64,000 nt of DNA, from contig CANJKZ010001148.1 in NCBI GenBank assembly GCA_947471745.1, forward strand, positions 1,375,001 to 1,439,000, in the 5' to 3' direction. Below, piece after piece: positions 57,401 through 63,525 of this stretch. The DNA is from Closterium sp. Naga37s-1. Its lineage: Eukaryota; Streptophyta; Zygnematophyceae; Desmidiales; Closteriaceae. Positions within the stretch are counted from its first letter, which is position 1, and each line of letters starts with the position of its first letter. A program made the translations under genes and the position numbers. The notes below the pieces were generated by a model. It was not told the DNA's origin, searched no databases, and saw only the letters and a list, made by a program, of their open reading frames with translations.

Positions 57401-58927
57401 TCACTGTGCATGCGTGCGCACCCATGTGCATTATATTCCTACACCCTTTTTGTTCACCATCATGTCAGCACCATCATTCACCATCACGTCACCACCATCA
57501 TTCACCATTATGTCACCACCATCTTTCCGTGCCTCGGCTCGTCACATGCGTGCGTCAACACCCGCCTGCCCCTTTCGTTCATCCTCCTCACCCCGCCCAG
57601 ATCAAACGCCGCCTGTCCGCCGTGGAGAAGATATTCCTCGCTGCTCTCTCCTGTGACCTCCATCGATCCGGCGCTTCTGAATCCACCTTTGCCAGGGTCG
57701 GTACGCGCTATCAGTGCTTGCTCATGTGCCACGCTAACCCACCTACCGTATTCGCCATGGTAACCCAACCTGCCTTTGATTTGTATCGCCTCTCTATATC
57801 TCCCTCTCTATCACCCCTCTAGCCCCCCTCTTGTTATCACCCCTCTAGGCCCCCTCTTGTTATCACCCCTCTAGCTCCCCTCTTGTTATCACCCCTCTAT
57901 GCACCACCTGAGTCACTCGTAGATGCAAGCGTCCTCTTCCTCATTCTTCCACTTTGGAGTGTGAAACCCATTTGTCCTCAATGGCACACGTCACCTGTAA
58001 GTAAGCTTCCTCAAACTGGTTACAATATCTTTTATACATTTTTAAAAGCTCAAACTGCAAATTAGACTCACTCGTCTTAGGCATGAGCAAAAGCTGAACC
58101 GAACCGGTTCGGCTATGTAGGACAACCATTGAACCGGTTTGGGAACGAACCGAACTGGTTCTTTTTAAACTGTCCAGATCTCAGGCCAATTCGATGTTCG
58201 GTAATACAGTCAGACAACCGAACCGAACCGGTTCGACCATTCTCGCCCCTCCTCGCCCCTTGTGACCTCTCCCCTCCCCTCTTCGCACCTAGATGAAAAC
58301 AAATAACCGAACTGGTCAAACGGTCGAACCGGTTCGATGAACCTCTGGTTCGATGAACCTCTGGTTCGATGAACCTCTGGTTCGGCTTGTTGCAAACCTA
58401 AACAAGAAAGCAAGGCTGAGGTTCGATTCGAAACGAACTACGGTTGGATTCTTTGGTCATGCCTAATTCGTCTAGTGAGAGACTCCTCCTTGCCGCCATA
58501 CTTCCCATCCACTTCCCTCTGCTTGCCTCACTCCATCCAGGTGCACCACGCATGCCACACCTCGTTGCAGCACCACAGTTCCTTCCACCGTCCCTCTTTG
58601 CCTCCACCATCCTAGCCTCTCCTCTCCTCTGCTTGCCCCACCTGTCTTGCCTCTAACCCCGTGTGCCCACCCCACCCCATGCAGGTGCACCACCTCTGCA
58701 ACGCCTGGTTGCAGCACCACAACTCCACCGTCCCTGCCACACCGTCACCCGCTGCACTCTCCTCATTGGCTGCTGCCATGTCAGCAGTTCTTCCCGACCA
58801 ATCAGAGGCCGCCGGTGGCGGAGGGGGGAAGCGTCTGGTGCAGCAGCCTGGGAGGAAGGAGGAAGCTTCCTGGGAGCTTCCAGTGCGGCTGAATGTGTCT
58901 CACGATGCCCTGCTGGCTGCGTGGTGA
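48449..58927 (+). CDS. ORC1: Origin recognition complex subunit 1, multi-exon, possibly defective
   Basis: ORC1 is the largest subunit of the complex that marks replication origins; it is an AAA+ ATPase that loads the MCM helicase with CDC6. Recognisable exons: (1) 48449-49286, GxEFxVGDxVYVK motif, PHD finger (CEICGK...[17 protein letters not shown]...GDWFCPAC) and start of BAH; (2) 49563 to about 49720, rest of BAH (DDVFLCR); (3) 50239-50547, Walker B ([10 protein letters not shown]); (4) 51004-51061; (5) 52625-52803, sensor 1 and arginine finger ([21 protein letters not shown]); (6) 55175-56386, sensor 2 ([13 protein letters not shown]); (7) 57601-57759; (8) 58685-58927, winged-helix end ([14 protein letters not shown]). 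Exon joins checked have GT-AG borders and matching phase. Oddities: no Walker A exon was found between 2 and 3; the frame changes within exon 1 at 48700-48745; exons 3 and 6 hold long low-complexity insertions. A human-like full N-terminus may lie in an unseen upstream exon. The gene's identity is secure; whether it works is not. Confidence 0.85.
48695..48746 (+). repeat. GGGGGA repeat inside ORC1 exon 1 where the frame changes
   Basis: GGGGAGG-type units end in a run of nine G. The first half of the PHD finger (CEICGK) and the second half ([16 protein letters not shown]) lie in different frames on either side. This could be a true frameshift, length variation between copies, or an error in a hard-to-sequence G run. 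Confidence 0.75.
49738..50238 (+). other. Interval where the ORC1 Walker A exon is expected
   Basis: In plant ORC1 the BAH domain is followed by a linker, the P-loop (GxPGTGKT) and the VEINGL strand before the segment that begins exon 3 here ([17 protein letters not shown]). None of these is readable in any frame of this interval. Positions 49740-50040 look unrelated to ORC1. Positions 50041-50238 form a C/T-rich tract ending in CAG, the acceptor of exon 3. Confidence 0.6.
50440..50490 (+). repeat. Purine repeat (GGA/GGGGGA) encoding poly-Gly in ORC1 exon 3
   Basis: GGAGGAGGAGG and GGGGGAGG runs translate in the exon frame to an uninterrupted glycine stretch directly before the Walker B strand [10 protein letters not shown]. 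Family members have a short charged loop here. Confidence 0.7.
50748..50850 (+). pseudogene. Decayed tandem copy of the ORC1 Walker B exon
   Basis: GTGCTGCTGGTGG and GAGATGGATCAGCT repeat the true exon segment at 50495-50530 about 263 bp downstream, including the downstream GAGCGGTTGGGAAGG of the intron. The copy is not open in the exon frame, so it is a relic of a partial tandem duplication. Confidence 0.75.
51087..52025 (+). repeat. 19-bp minisatellite carrying a 5' splice site, about 49 units
   Basis: The unit GTTGCGGTTAATGGTAAGT repeats without interruption in the intron after ORC1 exon 4. The exon 4 border itself reads TTGCCGTTATTG/GTCAGT, and the first units (TTGCCGTTACTGGTAGGT, TTGTTGTTAATGGTAAGC) are intermediate, so the array appears to be an amplified copy of the exon end plus donor. 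Each unit contains G/GTAAGT, a better donor match than the real GTCAGT. Confidence 0.9.
52143..52440 (+). pseudogene. Three decayed copies of the ORC1 exon 5 acceptor and start
   Basis: Relics start at 52143 (CAGTGGACTTGCCTGAGCGC), 52277 (GATTGCCAATGCAGTGGATC) and 52407 (GCATGGCCAACACAGTGG). Each follows a pyrimidine tract and CAG, and each matches the true exon 5 start at 52625 (GCATCGCCAACACGGTGGAC). None continues into the conserved [10 protein letters not shown] segment. Confidence 0.75.
52826..53965 (+). repeat. 16-bp minisatellite in ORC1 intron 5, about 71 units
   Basis: The unit GGTGCGAGCTTGCAAG (some copies with AGCGTG) repeats from 22 bp after the exon 5 donor. The unit resembles the exon border CGAGCTGGCTGCACGGAAG/GTGAGG with a few bases lost. 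Because 16 is not a multiple of three and the unit lacks stops, all three frames on both strands are open. The resulting proteins of about 400-680 residues are artefacts. Confidence 0.92.
54020..54290 (+). other. ORC1 intron 5, pyrimidine-rich segment
   Basis: TCTCTGTCGTCCCC is repeated twice at 54123-54150 and CTTCCCTT-type tracts follow. No gene. This is the pyrimidine tract that precedes the first decayed exon 6 copy. Confidence 0.5.
54288..54990 (+). pseudogene. Four decayed copies of the ORC1 exon 6 acceptor and start
   Basis: Segments at about 54292, 54641, 54832 and 54950 each follow a C/T-rich tract and (except the last) CAG. They match the true exon 6 start at 55175 (GTGGCGTCTGTATCCGGGGA): for example GTGGTTGCTATCGGTCGACG at 54832 and GTGGCATCGAGATCGGGCGG at 54950. 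They translate to faint echoes of [12 protein letters not shown]. The true exon is the only one that continues through [10 protein letters not shown]. Confidence 0.7.
54345..54605 (+). repeat. Short tandem repeats in ORC1 intron 5
   Basis: A 27-bp unit with CTCGACTCAGAATGCACC repeats three times at 54346-54428. GTTAGCCTGACTGACAGTTA-type units of about 25-60 bp repeat at 54440-54605. A 21-bp unit GTGGGTGGGACTCAGTACTTC repeats three times at 54990-55050. Confidence 0.75.
55265..56310 (+). other. Low-complexity insertion within ORC1 exon 6
   Basis: Between the sensor 2 segment ([15 protein letters not shown]) and the conserved [14 protein letters not shown] segment the exon stays open for about 350 residues rich in Gly, Glu, Lys and Arg. 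Plant ORC1 has about 15-20 residues here. Near its end [11 protein letters not shown] (about 56238) looks like a partial copy of [10 protein letters not shown]. It could include unrecognised introns. Confidence 0.6.
56387..57412 (+). repeat. 28-bp minisatellite in ORC1 intron 6, about 36 units
   Basis: Units containing GTGATGTGTGCGTGTGTGC and ACTGTGCAYGT start at the exon 6 donor itself (CATCATG/GTGCGTGCACTG). Units alternate between CATGTG and CACGTG and between GCGTGTG and GTGTGTG. All three minus-strand frames are open and give about 350-residue His/Thr-rich proteins, which are artefacts. Confidence 0.92.
57440..57600 (+). other. ORC1 intron 6, 3' part
   Basis: A 24-bp CACCATCATTCACCAT-type unit repeats about three times at 57458-57525. 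A C/T-rich tract follows and ends in CAG at 57600, the acceptor of exon 7 ([17 protein letters not shown]). Confidence 0.6.
57800..57902 (+). repeat. 28-bp repeat in ORC1 intron 7
   Basis: Units with CCCCTCTTGTTATCACCCCT repeat about three to four times directly after the exon 7 region. Confidence 0.8.
58078..58465. mobile_element. hAT-like MITE in the last ORC1 intron
   Basis: The left end is TAGGCATGAGCAAAAGC and the right end, reversed, is TAGGCATGACCAAAGAATC, giving an imperfect terminal inverted repeat. The flanks ACTCGTCT (58070-58077) and ATTCGTCT (58466-58473) match in 7 of 8 bases, the 8-bp duplication typical of hAT elements. The interior is full of GAACCGGTTCG motifs and a 16-bp GGTTCGATGAACCTCT unit repeated three times (58333-58383). 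It has no transposase frame. Confidence 0.78.
58536..58604 (+). pseudogene. Decayed tandem copy of the ORC1 exon 8 acceptor and start
   Basis: CCAG/GTGCACCACGCATGC at 58537-58555 and GTTGCAGCACCACA downstream match the true exon start GCAG/GTGCACCACCTCTGC at 58681 and following, 144 bp away. The copy does not keep the frame through [10 protein letters not shown]. Confidence 0.8.
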
Positions 58928-59037
58928 GTTGGGTGCGTGGTGAGTTGGGTGCGTGGTGAGTTGGGTGCGTGGTGAGTTGGGTGCGTGGTGAGTTGGGTGC
59001 GTGGTGAGTTGGGTGCGTGGTGAGTTGGGTGCGAGTT
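58915..59037 (+). repeat. 16-bp minisatellite at the end of ORC1 exon 8, about 7 units
   Basis: GTGAGTTGGGTGCGTG repeats from the stop codon onward. The first unit overlaps the coding end GCTGCGTGGTGAGTTGG. GTGAGT is a good 5' splice site, so exon 8 may not be the last exon; the stop at 58925 would then be intronic. Confidence 0.88.
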
Positions 59038-59067
59038 GGCTGGGGCGCGTGTTCTGAATGTGTGTCC

Positions 59068-59168
59068 TCCCTTCCTCCCTCCCTCCCTTGCTCCCTCCCT
59101 CCCTCCCTCCCTCCCTCCCTCCCTCCCTCCCTCCCTCCCTCCCTCCCTCCCTCCCTCCCTCCCTCCCC
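59068..59168 (+). repeat. CCCT microsatellite
   Basis: CCCT units repeat about 22 times with few changes. They lie between the ORC1 3' end and the CTC-rich tract where the LINE ends. The minus-strand GREGGREGG frame is an artefact. Confidence 0.9.
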
Positions 59169-59285
59169 CAACTCCCTCCATTCCCCCTTCCCTCTCCCTC
59201 TCCCTCTCTTTTTTTTTTTTGTTTTGTTTTTGTTTTCACTGGAATGGTCCTTCATTGTGATACAACGAGCATGCAATGGGACTGC

Positions 59286-60500
59286 CTAAGGCAGCTCAAA
59301 GTCCGGCTCGAGGATGTGCAGAAGGTCTCCCGTGTCTAGGGGCTCGTCCTGGTAGGCAGATGTGGGAGCCTCGGCCTCAAAGGCCGCCAGGGTCTTGGCG
59401 CAGAGAGCATTGGCTTGGCCCCTCTGCAGTGCGATCGACCATCGCTGTCGGTAAGAGTGAAACAGCTTCAGCGCCTCCCGTGAGGTAGGCTCAGCGTTGT
59501 GGAGTCTTTTTGCCGCCAGGTTTGCACAAAGGCGCATGAATTCGAACACCCCGGGGGAGCAGCACCCGTAAGTCTCTATTGCCATTCAGTAAACCCCACC
59601 CGTAACTGCCAGTTGCGGTATTTATACTCCTTTGCCCTTGCTGCCACCCGAGCAGCCCACCCCACACGTGGCTGAGCTGTGGAAATGGGGTCGGTCACCG
59701 TCACGTCGATGAGCCACACCGCCCCTGGGTGCCGGATTGCGAGGTCCGCCTTGAGGCCCTCCACCGGTGTGTAGAGTGTTGTTTCCTTTTGAACCGCAAA
59801 GCCCGACTCAGCTGCAATCTGCTCGCACTCATCCCTGAGTGCATGGTGAGTTCCTGTTCGTCCCTTCCCCGTTCCGCACCGCAGTAGGTGGTTTGGCAGG
59901 CGCGGGTCCGGTATTTCCACCTGTTTGTTGCAGTCACAGCAGCCCGGGACGAGCTGCGGTAGGCCGAGGCGGAAGACAGCCATTGGCGTGAAGTGGTGGG
60001 ACGGTAGGCGGTGGGGTTTGGTGATGGGCAGGGACATGAGCCAGTCCCCTGCCCCCGGCCCGATGAGGGATTGCAGTCTTTGTGTGTGACGGAGCAGAGG
60101 GTTCAGCGCCATCCTCCTGCAACGTGGCCGTGGCTGCGTGGACGTGGAGGGAGAGGGAGTGCTGTAGCTTTGCGAGTTCCCCTCCCTCCCGCAGTTTTTG
60201 GAGGATAGCGACGGCCTTTGTGGGCAGCGTTTCTTGTGCAGCTGCCAGGCGCAGTGGGAGGCGACAGGTGCTGGTGTCATCCGCGGCGAAGAGAGGCAGG
60301 AGCGCCGCCACTTGGAGGTGGGAGGAGTAGGAGGGCGAGGAGAGGAGGTGGAAGGCGACTGCAGATGAGGCGAGGAAACTTGCAAACCACTCCATGGCAG
60401 GGTCGGCTATTCCGAGTCCGCCAAGGGTGGGGGGGAGGGAGGCTTGCCGCCAAGCCCTTAGCTGCTCGGGGCGGTGGCGTGGCAGGGGGATGGTGGCGGA
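59286..60500 (-). pseudogene. C-terminal zinc knuckle and endonuclease of LINE copy 1
   Basis: After a connecting region (ASLPPTLGGLGI near 60445) comes a Cys/His cluster CCDCNK...PNHLLRC (59941-59876). Next is a restriction-like endonuclease core, LKADLAIRHPGAVWLIDVTVTDP (about 59755-59685), with the paired acidic residues of the PD-(D/E)XK fold. The last part, YGCCSPGVFEFM to FELP (59570-59286), lies in a shifted frame relative to the endonuclease. It is homologous to the tail of copy 2, which shows the tail belongs to the element. Confidence 0.78.
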
Positions 60501-60504
60501 GGTC

Positions 60505-60596
60505 AGGAATGTAAGGAAGTTCCCTTCCCCCCAGGAATGTAAGGAAGTTCCCTTCCCCCCAGGAATGTAAGGAAGTTCCCTTCCCCCCAGGAATCC
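60505..60596 (-). repeat. 28-bp tandem repeat in LINE copy 1, about 3 units
   Basis: Units containing AGGAATGTAAGGAAGTTCCC repeat three times and a bit. They sit at the reverse transcriptase/C-terminal junction. On the coding strand they translate to repeats of GEGNFLTFLG. Confidence 0.88.
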
Positions 60597-60599
60597 CAC

Positions 60600-61775
60600 T
60601 CCGTGACGGGTAACGAGTCGGGAGGTGTGGTGCGGAGAATGTAGGCGATGCGGCGGCTGATGCACCGCGTGAGGAGGAGGAGGCACAGCTGCGGATCCAG
60701 CTGGGAGAGGAGAGGCGATGGCTCCACTGCCTCGGCCATTCTGGTGCGAAGAAAGGCGGCACAATCCTCTGGCGGCCCCACAGGGCTCCCCAGGATCCTG
60801 AGTCCGGAGGACGACCAGGGTACGCCAGGGGGAAGGTGTTGAGGCCCAGGTGTGCTGGGGGACCAGGCCGCGCACTTGGCGGCGTTGTGGCGGAGGCCGA
60901 GCGGAGAGAGTGCCGCGATGAGGCTGTTGAAGGCGTCGGTGCAGTCGGGTCCTGGGCCGAGCAGCGTGATATCGTCGGCGTAGGCGAGCACGACGACTGC
61001 TGGGTGAGCGGCGGCCACTGCCTTTAGAGCAGGGTGGATTGCGGCGGCGAAGAGGAGGAGGCACATTGGGTCTCCTTGGAGCACCCCTCTTGAAGAACAA
61101 AGGTTGTCGTCGTTGAAGGCGGCGTCGATGATGAGTTCGGAAGGAGCTTCTTGTGAAGGGGACGAGGAACTCCAGAGGTGAGTCTGAAGGGGACGAGGAA
61201 CTCCAGAGGTGAGTCTGAAGGGGACGAGGAACTCCAGAGGTGAGTCTGAAGGGGACGAGGAACTCCAGAGGTGAGTCTGAAGGGGACGAGGAACTCCAGA
61301 GGTGAGTCTGAAGGGGACGAGGAACTCCAGAGGTGAGTCTGAAGGGGACGAGGAACTCCAGAGGTGAGTCTGAAGGGGACGAGGAACTCCAGAGGTGAGT
61401 CTGAAGGGGACGAGGAACTCCAGAGGTGAGTCTGAAGGGGACGAGGAACTCCAGAGGTGAGTCTCCGAGTCCCTCCAAGACACCTTCCCTCTCCACCCCG
61501 TTGGACTGCACTGGCGTTTTCCTCGAGGTAGGTACGTGTGGCATGAATGATCGCCTCCGCACCGACAGGCGTGGCAACACCGTACTGGATGGGGGCGAAG
61601 TGGCGGCGAGCGAAGGGTGCGGCGAGGAGGAGTGCCGCCTTGGCGATGATGCGGTGGATCACCTCGCCCACCGCTATGGGGCGGGTTCCGCCCTCGGGTT
61701 TTGAAAAAGCTAAAGTCTGGAGGCGGTGAGGAGCCTCGCCGTTTCCTTGGAGAGCTTGCCTGCGAGCGCCGTGTT
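60600..61775 (-). pseudogene. Reverse transcriptase of LINE copy 1
   Basis: Motifs on the minus strand are KPEGGTRPIAVGEVIHRIIAK (about 61720-61655), SRGVLQGDP followed by LLFAAAIHPALKA (about 61085-61020) and the catalytic VLAYADDITLLGP (about 60990-60950). LRILGSPVG and a thumb-like region follow to about 60600. The stretch that should carry the first catalytic aspartate is replaced by a 31-bp minisatellite, and the frame changes before it. This enzyme would copy the element's RNA at the nicked target. Confidence 0.8.
61154..61466 (-). repeat. 31-bp tandem repeat inside the LINE reverse transcriptase, about 10 units
   Basis: Units with GACGAGGAACTCCAGAGGTG and AGTCTGAAGGG repeat ten times. 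Since 31 is not a multiple of three, the array is read in all frames in turn and gives LTSGVPRPLQTHLW-type peptides. The plus strand of each unit contains GAG/GTGAGT, a consensus 5' splice site. Confidence 0.9.
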
Positions 61776-62175
61776 GATCTAGGCCAGCAGGTGTTGATCA
61801 AGGCCAGCAGGTGTTGATCAAGGCCAGCAGGTGTTGATCAAGGCCAGCAGGTGTTGATCAAGGCCAGCAGGTGTTGATCAAGGCCAGCAGGTGTTGATCA
61901 AGGCCAGCAGGTGTTGATCAAGGCCAGCAGGTGTTGATCAAGGCCAGCAGGTGTTGATCAAGGCCAGCAGGTGTTGATCAAGGCCAGCAGGTGTTGATCA
62001 AGGCCAGCAGGTGTTGATCAAGGCCAGCAGGTGTTGATCAAGGCCAGCAGGTGTTGATCAAGGCCAGCAGGTGTTGATCAAGGCCAGCAGGTGTTGATCA
62101 AGGCCAGCAGGTGTTGATCAAGGCCAGCAGGTGTTGCTCAAGGCCAGCAGGTGTTGATCAAGGCCAGCAGGTGTT
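61771..62175 (-). repeat. 20-bp tandem repeat in LINE copy 1, about 20 units
   Basis: AAGGCCAGCAGGTGTTGATC repeats about 20 times with almost no change, one unit reading TTGCTC. It lies between the N-terminal region and the reverse transcriptase. A variant (GTGTTGATCTAGGCCAGC) marks the reverse transcriptase side. Confidence 0.92.
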
Positions 62176-63460
62176 CAGCCACGTCGGGGTGGCGGGTGAC
62201 CGCGTTCCTCCGTTCTTGCATGTCGAGAGAATTTGCCGCAGGTCCCTTAGCGTGATTGCTGGTGCAGAGGGGTGGGTGTCGAGCCATTGGGGTGGTTCTG
62301 TTGTGCTCAGGGAGTGGCGCAGGCGTAGGGCCTCGAGAATTTCAGGTGAGTTGGGGCTCACAGGTGTACTTTCCAGGGCCTGGAGGGCCTTGGCCAGGCT
62401 ACCCTTTTTCGCCAATCCTGTCGCCCTTGCCAGTTTCCCCGCGTCATCAGGTGCATGTCTGGGTCCAGGTGGGAGGTTGATCGCGTCGCAGGCGTTGGAG
62501 TAAAGTTCGCCCCACCTCCCTTGCTGAAAAAGGAGCAGGCGTGCAGATATCGCGGCCCAATCAGGTTTGCGGGTTGAACTGGCACAGAGTGTGAGGCGTG
62601 GGAGGAAAAGAAGGAGGGTCCAGGCTTGGAGGGAGTCAGGATCCCGAGCTAAGCGCAGGAGAGGGGTCAGAAGACAAGTGGCGAAGGTGTCCCGGATAAT
62701 CCTCGGGAAGTGGCGGGCGAGAGGGGGTTGGCGAGAGTCGCGAAGCACCTGGATGTCCCAGGTGGTTATTTCCGCCAACTTCGCAGCGTCGCCAGCCAGT
62801 TGCTTCGGTGAAAAATGAGGTAGGGGTGTTCTTTCTGGCGGCAGATGATTGGCCTCGTTGCCTCGGGGCCCAGCTCTGGGGGCGGCGCGGTTTGCAATTT
62901 GGGGGGAAATTGCAGATGCGCCTCGGCGAATTGGTCGACCCCCACCACGGTGTGCTTCCTCTTCAACTCCTTGTTCATCTTCTGCCTCGGCCTCTGAACT
63001 GGGAATACCCTCCTGCGAAGGGGTATAAGGTTGGTCACCCGATCTCTCATTCCTCAGTTCCTCGATCTCTCTCTCCCCTCCGTCAGCCCTCCCCTCCAGC
63101 TCCTGTTCGTCCAGCGCCGCGTCGCCCCGTAGTTCGTCTCCTTGGGTGATCAATCGCCTCGCCAGTCGGGCGTAGCCTCCGCCTCTCGTCAGCGGGCTCT
63201 CGCGGCCTCCTCGTCCACGCCCGCCTCCACGCCGTCCCCTCGCGCTGCTTGCCCGGCCCCGTGGTTGTGTCGCGTTCGCCCGCTGAAGTTGAGGCGACCA
63301 CCACTGGAGTTGATCCGCTGCGGTCCTGAGTGATGCCGGGCTCGCGTACGCGAGGGCGGGAGAGATCCCCGTTCCGTGCACATGGCGAGCGGCGGAGCCC
63401 GTCGCCGTGGCGGCCTGCTCAGTCGCCGGCGTTATGGCCTGAGGTGGTCTGCAGTGACCG
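62176..63460 (-). pseudogene. N-terminal region of LINE copy 1
   Basis: The frame is open for about 430 codons. The first part is low-complexity (Arg/Gly-rich [14 protein letters not shown], acidic repeats). From about 62800 down it becomes a conserved-looking helical region (TWDIQVLRDSRQPP, LQAWTLLLFLPRLTL, GKLARATGLAKKGSLAKALQ) of the kind that precedes reverse transcriptase in this LINE group. The first codons read in the frame (EREREMERE) are translation of the CTC-rich tract and are unlikely to be real. Confidence 0.65.
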
Positions 63461-63465
63461 CTCTT

Positions 63466-63525
63466 TCTCCTTCTCCCCCTTCCCCTTTCCCTCTCCATCT
63501 CCCTCTCCCTCTCCCCCTCCCTCTC
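63466..63525. repeat. CTC-rich (CTCCCT-type) tract between the two LINE copies
   Basis: CCCTTTCCCTCTCCATCTCCCTCTCC-type sequence separates the 5' end of copy 1 from the 3' end of copy 2. A similar tract (TTCCCTCTCCCTCTCCCTCT, 59187-59208) abuts the 3' tail of copy 1. Confidence 0.75.

Larger units (their letters stand above)
59208..63465 (-). mobile_element. LINE with restriction-like endonuclease (R2-like group), copy 1, degenerate
   Basis: This is a non-LTR retrotransposon on the minus strand. Its 3' end has an A-rich tail (59208-59236 on the minus strand, runs of A broken by C). Its 5' end lies at or near the CTC-rich tract at 63466-63525. The order is N-terminal region, reverse transcriptase, zinc knuckle, PD-(D/E)XK-type endonuclease, C-terminal tail. 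Reverse transcriptase followed by a C-terminal endonuclease separates it from APE-type LINEs. The reading frame changes several times (near 62160-61700, in the 61150-61470 array, near 60600 and near 59585), and three minisatellites interrupt it, so it is not functional. Confidence 0.78.

Noticed and set aside
56356-57431. Three overlapping minus-strand frames encoding His/Thr-rich repeats
   Set aside because: They are translations of the 28-bp intron minisatellite in all three frames. There is no unique sequence or start context.
61771-62175. Possible CRISPR array or centromere-like satellite
   Set aside because: The 20-bp units are directly adjacent without spacers and sit inside a LINE, so it is a minisatellite.
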